Assembly: GCA_958424475.1 (NCBI GenBank)
Contig: CATZTY010000003.1
Span: 1 to 20,625, forward strand
From: an uncultured Collinsella sp.
GTDB lineage: Bacteria; Actinomycetota; Coriobacteriia; Coriobacteriales; Coriobacteriaceae
DNA: 20,625 nt
Reading direction: 5' to 3'
The notes beneath the pieces are model-generated. The model was not told the DNA's origin, ran no database searches, and worked only from the letters and a program-made list of their open reading frames with translations. A program made the position numbers and the translations under genes. Positions 12,485 to 19,637 of the stretch are shown one piece after another. Position 1 is the first letter of the stretch. Every line of letters begins with the position of its first letter.

Positions 12485-15043
12485 TTATTTGCCCTTGGGC
12501 TTGCTGGCGTAGAACTTCTTCTTTTTGGACTTGCCGGCAGGGGGGGGTTTGCCGTCGCCGCGCGGCCCTCGGTCTCCGGCCTGCGCGTGCGCGGGTACTG
12601 CCGCGCGAGGCTTGCGGGCCTCGGGGTTGCGCAGCTCCTCGACACGCTCGGCAATCTCCTCGGCGCTAAAGCCGATCTCAGCCATGGCATCCTCGATGGG
12701 CAGGCGGCGCACGATATAGCAGTGGTGCACCTTCTGGTTGCGTGCGAAGTCCTCGGGGATGGTCTGCGCCGTAATGTCCTCCAGCACGACGCCCGCGCGC
12801 GCGAGTTTGCGCGTCTCGGGACGGAAGCCGCGCAGGTTGCAGCTAAAGATGGCGTGGCCACCCTGTGCGAGCAGGCGCGATACGCCGGCCAAAAGCTCAA
12901 CATGGTCGCGCTGGACATCCCAAGTACGGCGGCCCATCTTGGATGAGTTCGAAAACGTGGGCGGGTCGACAAAGATCAGGTCCCAGCGGTTGCGCGTCTG
13001 GCGCTGGTCACGAATCCAGGCGAGCACGTCGTCGCGCACAAAGTGATGCTGCGGCCCCACAAAGCCGTTCTGGCGCATGTTGCGCTCGGCCCAGTCCAGG
13101 TAGGTGTTGGAAAGGTCGACTGTCACGGTTTCCTCGACGCCGCCGTCGGCCGCATAGCAGGTGGCGGTGCCGGTATAGGCGAACAGATTGAGGAAGCGGC
13201 GTGCCTGTTTGGCGTGTTCGCGCACCAGGTTGCGGGTGACGCGGTGGTCCAGGAAGATGCCCACATCCAAATAGTCGTCAAAGTTGACGGCAAAGGTGAG
13301 TCCACCCTCTTCGATGAGCGGCAGGCGACGGCGCGCGATGTTGGCGCGCTCGCCCGAGCCGCCCTTGCCGGCGCCCTGCTTACCGTACTGCGAGCCGCCG
13401 CGCGAACGCATGCGGGCCTTGGCGTGCACGTGCTCGGCCGGAACATCTAGGATGCGCGGTGCGATGGCCAGAATGTCGAGCATGCGGGCCTGGGCCAGTG
13501 CGGGGTCGATGGTCTTGGGCGCGGCGTATTCGGCGATGACGAGCCAGCGGCCCGGCGTCTGCGGGCAGCCCTCGTACAGGTCGATGGCGGCGGAGTAATC
13601 GGGCAGGTCGGCATCGTAGACGCGGTAGCAGCTCACGCCCTCGCGCTTGGCCCACTTGCGGCGCAGACGGGCATTCTTGCGCAGGCGGTTGGCGAACTGC
13701 TCGGACTCGGGGATGAGCACGGGCAGCGGCTTGCCGTCGCCCAGGTCGAGCGTGGCGGCAGGTTCGGGCATGGGAGTGTTGGCGGCTTCGTCTTGAGCGT
13801 CTGCGGTCTGCTGTTCGGCATCTGCGCTGGTCGCAGCTTCGAATGCCGCGGCGGCGTGGTCGAGCGAGGGCCAGACCTCAATAGCCGCCTCCTCGTTATT
13901 GGGCATGACGGCGATGGAGCGCGCAGGCTCGGCATGGAGCGCGCGGGCCATAAGGCCATCGCGGGCGAGCGTGGCGACCGGTGCCGAAGCGAGTTCGGGC
14001 GCGCGGCGCAGCTCGCCGACCAGCGTCATGGCGTCGTGCATGAGCGAAAGCGGGGTCTCGGTGGTGTCTGCGACTACGGCGGCGCCGGCGACAGCGCCTG
14101 CATGGTCCAGCACGGTGGCTGGTTTGGCAGCGCAAAAGTCGACGAAACGCCTGTAGCCGGCGCACTTGATCATACGCTCGGCAGTCTTGCGGGCGGCGGG
14201 GTCGATGTCTACGGCCACGATGCGCGCCTGGCGCTCGCGCGCTGCCGCCTCGCGCTCGCGCGCCTCGGCAAGCAGCTGCTCCCACAGGACAGCGTCGTGC
14301 AGCTGCCAGCCCTCAAAGCCCCAGCGCTCGCGTGCGGCGCCCGGGGCGCGGTCGGTCAGGATATTCACGGCCTCCAGCAGCAGACCGCCGCCGGCGCACG
14401 AGGCATCGATCAGCGTGGGCAGGGCTTCATTCTCGTAATCATCGGCCGTCAGCTCGCGCTCGCACAGTGCGGTCCAGCCGACCTGCGCCAGCACCAGAGC
14501 GGCGTAGTCGGGGCGCAGCACGTGCGCGCCCTCGCCGGCACGGGTCGCCGCGGGCGGCAGGCGCTTGAACAGCGGGTCGCCCGAAAGGTCTAGGCTTATG
14601 CTCGCGCGGCGCTGGCGCAACGAAAGCAGTAGGTGAACATCGGGGTCGGCGGCATCGACGTCGGCGCGACGGCCCGTGGTCTCGGCCAGGCGGTCGCACA
14701 ATGCGTCCTTGGCGCGCAGGGCCGAGAAGCGCGTGTTGCGCAGCTGCTCGGTCACGCCGCGGGCGGTAATGGCGATGGTGGCGCCGGGGCGGACGATGTT
14801 CTCCCAGGCGATGTCGTAAACGCTATCGTACAGCTCATCGGCATCCTGCGCCTCAAAGCGCCCGAGCACCGCAAACACGCGGCTCGCTAGGCGCGACCAC
14901 AGACAGGCGCGGTAGCCTTCTTCGAGCTCGCCCTCAAACGTGGCGCGGCCCTTCAGCCGGCGAACATGCGAAAGCCCGAGGCGTTTAAGCTCATCGGCGA
15001 GTGCGGACTCAAAGCCTTCGGGGCAGCTTGCGTAAAATTCCAT
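12485..15043 (-). CDS. rlmKL: fused RlmKL-type 23S rRNA methyltransferase, RlmL half degenerate
   Basis: RlmKL is a cytoplasmic fusion that in E. coli methylates 23S rRNA at G2445 (RlmL half, N2) and G2069 (RlmK half, N7). This protein has 852 residues against about 702 in E. coli. A THUMP-like region lies at ~45-155. The RlmL SAM motif, usually DPxCGSGT, reads DASCAGGG (213-220). The expected NPPY catalytic motif is not present near residues 320-330, where the sequence is VVADTTETPL. The RlmK half is intact: NRLRKN (452-457), YDADLPDY, FLDHR, FLNLFAYTGTA, TVDLSNTYLDWAERN and VDPPTFSNS (692-700). A low-complexity Ala/Glu-rich insert (~395-435) and a basic C-terminal tail (~805-852) are extra. 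GAGAGGT lies six bases before ATG 15043. N7 methylation is probable; N2 methylation is doubtful. Confidence 0.88.
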   Translation of the reverse strand: MEFYASCPEGFESALADELKRLGLSHVRRLKGRATFEGELEEGYRACLWSRLASRVFAVLGRFEAQDADELYDSVYDIAWENIVRPGATIAITARGVTEQLRNTRFSALRAKDALCDRLAETTGRRADVDAADPDVHLLLSLRQRRASISLDLSGDPLFKRLPPAATRAGEGAHVLRPDYAALVLAQVGWTALCERELTADDYENEALPTLIDASCAGGGLLLEAVNILTDRAPGAARERWGFEGWQLHDAVLWEQLLAEAREREAAARERQARIVAVDIDPAARKTAERMIKCAGYRRFVDFCAAKPATVLDHAGAVAGAAVVADTTETPLSLMHDAMTLVGELRRAPELASAPVATLARDGLMARALHAEPARSIAVMPNNEEAAIEVWPSLDHAAAAFEAATSADAEQQTADAQDEAANTPMPEPAATLDLGDGKPLPVLIPESEQFANRLRKNARLRRKWAKREGVSCYRVYDADLPDYSAAIDLYEGCPQTPGRWLVIAEYAAPKTIDPALAQARMLDILAIAPRILDVPAEHVHAKARMRSRGGSQYGKQGAGKGGSGERANIARRRLPLIEEGGLTFAVNFDDYLDVGIFLDHRVTRNLVREHAKQARRFLNLFAYTGTATCYAADGGVEETVTVDLSNTYLDWAERNMRQNGFVGPQHHFVRDDVLAWIRDQRQTRNRWDLIFVDPPTFSNSSKMGRRTWDVQRDHVELLAGVSRLLAQGGHAIFSCNLRGFRPETRKLARAGVVLEDITAQTIPEDFARNQKVHHCYIVRRLPIEDAMAEIGFSAEEIAERVEELRNPEARKPRAAVPAHAQAGDRGPRGDGKPPPAGKSKKKKFYASKPKGK

Positions 15044-15070
15044 GGGTGACCTCTCTGGTTGCGTCGCTCC

Positions 15071-15076
15071 ATTATA
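15071..15076 (-). promoter_or_regulatory. candidate -10 element for rlmKL
   Basis: On the minus strand CATATAATGG contains a perfect TATAAT about 28 bases before the rlmKL start. No good -35 was found at normal spacing. The gap of 75 bases to the divergent HAD gene must hold promoters for both genes. Confidence 0.35.
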
Positions 15077-15118
15077 TGATGGATGCTTCGTTTGCCCTTA
15101 TCCTCGAAAGGAACCCAT

Positions 15119-15946
15119 ATGATTGATGCGTGCCCCGATTCCGCCGTGCTCTTTTTTGACGTGGACGGCACGCTGACGTCGTTCGATCCCGACGATATGA
15201 CCGATAAGGACTTTTCGGCGGTTCGCCCCTCGCAGACGGTGGTTGAGGCGTTTCATGCACTGCGTGATGCGGGGCACAAGGCATTTATCTGCACGGGCCG
15301 CCCCCTGTGGCTTATCGCCGATAGCCTGCGTGCGCTTGACCCCGCGGGCATCGTTGCCATGGCGGGTGCCACGCTCGAGGTCGAGGGCCGTGTGGTACAC
15401 GAGGACTGCTTTGACGAAGACGTTATCGCGGAGCTCGCGCGTCGCGTTGTGGATGCCGGCATCGAGGTTTTTTTCGAGTCCAATGCTGCGACCTTTGCGC
15501 TGGAGCCTGTGGGCGTTGAGCAGTCGTCTCTGATCGGCACTTCTGTGGTGCACAGCGCCGAGGAGATGCGCGTCGACGGCAGTCTGCGCGTGGGCAAGGT
15601 ATGCCTCAGTGTGCCCAGTTTGGCTCGCGTAGCCGGCGATGACGGCTTTATCGATCGCGAGTTTGAGCTGTGCAACACCGGTGGTCAAAATCGCGAGCTG
15701 AGCCCCAAGGGCATTGACAAGGGCGTGGGCGTGGCGCGAGCGCTGGAATACCTGGGTCGCACCGGCAACGCGCGCACCTTTGGCTTTGGCGATTCCGGCA
15801 ACGATCTGGGTATGCTCGCTGCGGTCGAGACGGCCGTGGCCATGGGCAACGCCATGCCCGAGGTCAAGGCACTCGCCGACTACGTGACCGACGATGTCGC
15901 ACACGACGGTACCGTCACAGCGATGCGTCACTTTGGGTTGATCTAG
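15119..15946 (+). CDS. HAD-superfamily hydrolase, Cof-like
   Basis: This 275-residue cytosolic phosphatase of the HAD superfamily is probably a type IIB (Cof) sugar or nucleotide phosphatase. Motif I is FFDVDGTLTSF with nucleophile D14 and general acid D16. Motif II is ICTGRP, the motif III lysine is in SPKGIDKG, and motif IV is FGFGDSGNDLGM. The region between, about residues 90-190, is the size of a C2-type cap. The frame opens at 15083, but ATG 15119 is chosen because GAAAGGA lies six bases upstream; starting earlier would overlap the promoter region shared with rlmKL. It is transcribed away from rlmKL and is the only gene before the 210-base gap that precedes the transaldolase gene. The substrate is not predictable. 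Confidence 0.9.
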   Translation: MIDACPDSAVLFFDVDGTLTSFDPDDMTDKDFSAVRPSQTVVEAFHALRDAGHKAFICTGRPLWLIADSLRALDPAGIVAMAGATLEVEGRVVHEDCFDEDVIAELARRVVDAGIEVFFESNAATFALEPVGVEQSSLIGTSVVHSAEEMRVDGSLRVGKVCLSVPSLARVAGDDGFIDREFELCNTGGQNRELSPKGIDKGVGVARALEYLGRTGNARTFGFGDSGNDLGMLAAVETAVAMGNAMPEVKALADYVTDDVAHDGTVTAMRHFGLI

Positions 15947-15949
15947 CGG

Positions 15950-16051
15950 GAACCGCCAATTACCGTTCACCCGCGGCGGGCGGTTCAAATCGGCCCGCCC
16001 TGCAAAATCGTTTTGCCGCTGGAGGGTGTGCTCAAAAACGCTAAAGCGTTT
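15950..16051. other. cluster of four short inverted repeats
   Basis: Between the HAD and transaldolase genes lie GAACCGCC/GGCGGTTC (15950-15957, 15979-15986), GGCGGGC/GCCCGCC (15975-15981, 15993-15999), GCAAAA/TTTTGC (16002-16007, 16011-16016) and AAACGC/GCGTTT (16036-16041, 16046-16051). The first two share bases and cannot form together. They may be terminators of the HAD gene or a leader upstream of the transaldolase gene. No riboswitch class was recognised. Confidence 0.45.
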
Positions 16052-16156
16052 ATACCGTTCGCCGAGAAGATAAAAACCCGCAGCTCACGCCTTGATAAAC
16101 ATAGGTAAAGTGTTTAGCAGTTCAACGTCCGCGTGCAAACGAAAGGAATCAGGCAG

Positions 16157-16861
16157 ATGGCAATCAAGGTGTTCGCTGACGGTGCAAACCTCGAGGGCAT
16201 GCTCGACATGTACGAGAACGGCAACGTTCAGGGTTTCACGACCAACCCGTCCCTTATGAAGAAGGGCGGCGTGACGGATTACCGCGCGTTTGCCAAGGAG
16301 GTCCTGGCCCACATCACCGATGTGTCTGTGTCGTTTGAGGTCTTTGCCGACGACGTCGAGACCATGGAGGTCGAGGCTCGCGAGATCGCCACCTGGGCCG
16401 AGAACGTCTACGTCAAGATTCCGTGCGTGACCACCAAGGGCGAGTCCACCGCCGAGCTGGTCCGCAAGCTTTCGGCCGACGGCATCAAGGTTAACGTCAC
16501 CACCATCTTTACGCCCGAGCAGGTCGACGAGATGGTCGAGGCCGTTGACGCCGAGACGCCGTCCATCATCTCGCTCTTTGCCGGCCGTATCGCCGATACC
16601 GGCGTCGACCCCATTCCGTTTATGACGGAGTCGGTCAAGAAGGCCGCCGCCAAGCCCAACTGCGAGGTCCTGTGGGCGTCCACGCGTGAGCTCATCAACA
16701 TCTACCAGGCCGAAGCCTGCGGTTGCCAGATCATCACGGTGCCCAACAGCATCCTGGCCAAGCGCAAGAACATCGGCCGTGATCCGTACGAGGTCTCGCT
16801 CGACACCGTGCGCGGCTTTGCCAAGGATATCGCCTCGCTCGGTTTCCATATCCTGCCGTAA
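16157..16861 (+). CDS. small transaldolase / fructose-6-phosphate aldolase-type enzyme
   Basis: This is a 234-residue TIM-barrel aldolase of the short transaldolase family (TalC/FSA type), which handles C3 units in the non-oxidative pentose phosphate pathway or cleaves fructose 6-phosphate. Motifs seen are FADGANL at the first strand, GFTTNPSLM (26-34), the Schiff-base lysine K87 in VYVKIPC, NVTTIF, SLFAGRIADTG and ASTREL. The frame extends to a GTG at 16133, but ATG 16157 is preferred, with GAAAGGA nine bases upstream. Whether it is a transaldolase or an FSA cannot be decided by eye. Its last 16 bases of sense sequence (16844-16859) recur downstream at 17000-17015. Confidence 0.92.
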   Translation: MAIKVFADGANLEGMLDMYENGNVQGFTTNPSLMKKGGVTDYRAFAKEVLAHITDVSVSFEVFADDVETMEVEAREIATWAENVYVKIPCVTTKGESTAELVRKLSADGIKVNVTTIFTPEQVDEMVEAVDAETPSIISLFAGRIADTGVDPIPFMTESVKKAAAKPNCEVLWASTRELINIYQAEACGCQIITVPNSILAKRKNIGRDPYEVSLDTVRGFAKDIASLGFHILP

Positions 16862-17015
16862 CGCGAACACTGGCTGCGCCGCGGGTTGTTCGCCCCGGCC
16901 TTTCCTTTCCCTATCGCTCACGCGCTTCGCGAGGGTCGCGCTAGGCAAAGGAAAGGCCGGGGCTGCCGACACGAGCTTACAAGTAGGTTGGTGATTGGCT
17001 TCCATATCCTGCCGT
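16844..17015 (+). repeat. 16-bp direct repeat bracketing a nested hairpin
   Basis: TTCCATATCCTGCCGT occurs at 16844-16859, inside the 3' end of the transaldolase gene, and at 17000-17015 in the gap. The match extends upstream to 19 of 21. The 140 bases between hold a stem CCCCGGCCTTTCCTTT (16893-16908) that pairs perfectly with 16947-16962, plus inner pairs CCTA/TAGG and CGCG-CTT-CGCG (16921-16931). The stem sits nearly in the middle. This looks like a small inserted palindromic element or a partial gene duplication. Confidence 0.7.
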
Positions 17016-17098
17016 GGACAAAGGTACCCCCGCCTGCGCCGTGCAAAATTGAGAATATTCAGCAAGGTAAAGGCTTTTACCAGTTGGGTGAAGCACGG
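17016..17098. other. gap between transaldolase and tex, no gene seen
   Basis: Together with the repeat block before it and the terminator after it, this makes up the 381-base gap 16862-17242. Bases 17016-17098 and 17147-17242 show no credible gene, RNA or clear promoter. Long frames through here are shadows of tex. Confidence 0.5.
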
Positions 17099-17146
17099 AA
17101 CAGCCCCCGTTCTGGCTCTAATGTCGCTAAAACGGGGGCTGTTTTT
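17099..17146 (+). terminator. intrinsic terminator, plus strand
   Basis: AACAGCCCCCGTT (17099-17111) pairs perfectly over 13 bases with 17131-17143, and T 17142-17146 follows. The 19-base loop is long. It would end transcripts from the transaldolase gene; on the minus strand, where tex converges, there is no T run. Confidence 0.8.
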
Positions 17147-17242
17147 GACGTTATTGTCTCTGTGGGGCGTTCGGAACGGCGGAAATTACAGAATACTCGC
17201 GATTTTGCACGTCGCTACAGGGGGTACCCTTGCTTTGGCGGT

Positions 17243-19390
17243 TTACTTCCCCTGCACCATGGTGAGGGAGATCTTCTTGCGGTCGCGATCGACCTTTTCA
17301 ACCCACACCTTGACCGTGTCACCGACGCGCACCACGTCGCTCGGGTGCTTGACAAAGCGGTTGGCCAGTTTGGAGATGTGCACGAGGCCGTCCTGGTGCA
17401 CGCCCACGTCGACGAAGGCGCCAAAGTCCACAACGTTGCGCACCGTCCCCTTGAGCTCCATGCCGGGCTCCAGGTCGTCGATGGAAAGTGCCGAGCGGCT
17501 AAAGACCACCTCGGGCGCGTCGTCGCGCGGGTCGCGACCGGGCTTCTTGAGCTCGTTGACAATGTCGATGAGCGTGAGGGTGCCGCAGTCCAGGTCGCTT
17601 GCCAGCGCCGAGATGCTGCCCAGGCGGCGCTCGATGTCGGGTACGCCGCCGCGGCTGAGCTCACTGGCTTTAACGCCTGCGCGCTCCAGGGCGGCCGTGG
17701 CTACCTCGTAGCTCTCGGGATGGACGCTTGTCGCGTCGAGCGGGTTCTTGCCACCGCTGATGCGCAGGAAGCCCGCGGCGTTGAGATATGCCTTGGGTCC
17801 CAGTTTGGGGACCTTCTTAAGCTGGCGGCGATCGGTAAAGGCACCGTTTTCCTCGCGGTAGGCCACGATATTCTTGGCCACGCTCGGCGTGATGCCCGAT
17901 ACGTATCCCAGCAGGCTCGCGCTTGCGGTGTTGACGTCGACGCCCACGCGGTTGACGACGTCCTCCACCACGTGGCCCAGGGTGCGCGAAAGCTCGGCCT
18001 GGTCAAGGTCGTGCTGGTACTGGCCCACGCCGATGGACTGGGGCGGAATCTTGACGAGCTCTGCCAGCGGGTCTTGCAGGCGGCGGCCCAGGCTCATGGC
18101 ACCGCGCACGGTGACGTCCAGGTCGGGATATTCCTGGCTGGCGAGCTCGGAGGCGGAGTACACCGATGCGCCGGCCTCGTTGACGATGGTGTATCGCAGC
18201 CCAGGTGCCTGCTCGGCGATAAACTCCGAGACGACTTCCTCGGTCTCGCGGCTGGCGGTGCCGTTGCCGATGACGATGGTGTTGACGCCGTCCTTCTTGA
18301 CGAGGTGGGCGAGCTCGCGCTTGGTGCCGGCGACGTCGTGGCGCGGCTTGGTGGGGTAGACCACGCCGTGGTCGAGCAGCTTGCCGGTCTCGTCCATGAC
18401 GGCGACCTTGCAGCCGGTGCGGTAGCCCGGGTCGAGCGCGAGCACGCGGGCGCCGCGCACGGGGCGTGCCGAGAGCAAACCCTCAAGATTCTTGGCAAAG
18501 ACGTTGATGGCCTCGGTCTGGGCGCGAACGGTGAGTTTGGCGCGGGCCTCGCGCTCCAGCGAGGGGGCCATGAGGCGCTTGTAACCGTCAGCGATAGCGG
18601 CGTCGAATATGGGAGCAAACACGCCCTGGCGTCGGGGCCAGCGGCTGCCGAGGCGCGCCGTGGCGGCAGCGCTGTCGACGTTCACGCGCACGCGGAGCTT
18701 GCCCTCGCGCTCACCGCGGTCGATAGCCAACACGCGGTGGTTGGGAATACGGCGCAGCGGCTCGTCAAAGTTGTAGTAGGGTTCGTAGGGAGTCTTTTCG
18801 GCGGGGTCGGTCGCCTCGACGACGATGTCGGCGGTGTTTTGCGTAAAGGCGCGCAGGTCGGCGACGTTCTCGGGGTCCTCGGCCACCGTCTCGGCCACGA
18901 TGTCGGCGGCGCCGGCGAGCGCCTTTTCGGGCGTGTCAAAGCCGGCCTCCTCGTTGACGTAGTCCGTGGCGGCGTCGAGCGCGCTGCCCTTGGTCGAGGC
19001 CTGCATGATGATCATGTTGGCGAGCGGCTCCAGGCCTGCCTCGCGGGCCTTCTGCGCGCGGGTCATGCGCTTTTTGCGGTAGGGCTTGTAGAGGTCCTCG
19101 ACACGCTGCAGCTGCGTGGCCTCGCGAATCTGCTGCTCGAGTTCGGGCGTGAGTTTGCCCTGGGCGTCGATAAGCAGAATGACGTCCTCTTTGCGCTGCT
19201 CGAGATTGCGCAGGTAGGACAGGCGCTCGTCGAGTGCGCGCAGGGCAACGTCATCCATGCCGCCCGTTGCTTCCTTGCGGTAGCGCGAGATAAAGGGGAT
19301 GGTGTTGCCCTCGTCGATGAGCTTGACGGCTGCCTCGACGTTGGCGGCCTTAAGGTTGAGCTCGCGGGCGAGCTGGGCGATAAGATCCAT
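17243..19390 (-). CDS. tex: Tex, RNA-binding transcription accessory protein
   Basis: Tex is a conserved cytoplasmic nucleic-acid-binding protein linked to transcription and RNA processing. The protein has 715 residues. An N-terminal helical Tex region carries RYRKEATGGMDD and DLYKPYRKKR. A YqgF-like RNase H fold begins at LALDPGYRTGCK (~317-328). Helix-hairpin-helix repeats (~480-560) include NTASASLLGYVSGI, and a C-terminal S1 domain (~643-712) includes GTVRNVVDFGAFVDVG. The frame is open upstream for about 60 more codons, but ATG 19390 matches the conserved Tex N-terminus and has AAGGAG four bases upstream. The gene stands alone; no clear promoter was found in the 247 bases before it. Confidence 0.96.
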   Translation of the reverse strand: MDLIAQLARELNLKAANVEAAVKLIDEGNTIPFISRYRKEATGGMDDVALRALDERLSYLRNLEQRKEDVILLIDAQGKLTPELEQQIREATQLQRVEDLYKPYRKKRMTRAQKAREAGLEPLANMIIMQASTKGSALDAATDYVNEEAGFDTPEKALAGAADIVAETVAEDPENVADLRAFTQNTADIVVEATDPAEKTPYEPYYNFDEPLRRIPNHRVLAIDRGEREGKLRVRVNVDSAAATARLGSRWPRRQGVFAPIFDAAIADGYKRLMAPSLEREARAKLTVRAQTEAINVFAKNLEGLLSARPVRGARVLALDPGYRTGCKVAVMDETGKLLDHGVVYPTKPRHDVAGTKRELAHLVKKDGVNTIVIGNGTASRETEEVVSEFIAEQAPGLRYTIVNEAGASVYSASELASQEYPDLDVTVRGAMSLGRRLQDPLAELVKIPPQSIGVGQYQHDLDQAELSRTLGHVVEDVVNRVGVDVNTASASLLGYVSGITPSVAKNIVAYREENGAFTDRRQLKKVPKLGPKAYLNAAGFLRISGGKNPLDATSVHPESYEVATAALERAGVKASELSRGGVPDIERRLGSISALASDLDCGTLTLIDIVNELKKPGRDPRDDAPEVVFSRSALSIDDLEPGMELKGTVRNVVDFGAFVDVGVHQDGLVHISKLANRFVKHPSDVVRVGDTVKVWVEKVDRDRKKISLTMVQGK

Positions 19391-19528
19391 GGGACTCCTT
19401 GCGTTTAAGGTGCGTTTGCAGCACAGAGCTACCAAGAATACCACCCGTCCCAAAAGACTGTTTCGTGGCGGACGAATCAAGCCGAGGTGCAAAAGGGCCC
19501 CCGCCCCAAAAAATCGTCGGCAAGGTAG

Positions 19529-19564
19529 AAAAAAGCCCCGCGGGCAGGAGGCTGCTCGCGGGGC
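19529..19564 (-). terminator. intrinsic terminator of the dehydrogenase gene
   Basis: On the minus strand GCCCCGCG (19564-19557) pairs with CGCGGGGC (19542-19535) over eight GC pairs, followed by six T (complement of A 19529-19534). It lies about 75 bases after the stop of the dehydrogenase gene and upstream of tex. Confidence 0.85.
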
Positions 19565-19637
19565 AAAGAAGAGGGGCATATTTGTGGCGGACCGAGGGGT
19601 TCGGCATGGGGTTTCTGCCGCGGCCGCTCTTAAGGCA

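Noticed and set aside
16886..19408. Very long plus-strand open frame (840 residues) opposite tex
   Set aside because: It runs antisense through all of tex, which has conserved motifs and a good start. The translation is a Val/Gly/His/Asp-rich mixture typical of the shadow frame of GC-rich genes.
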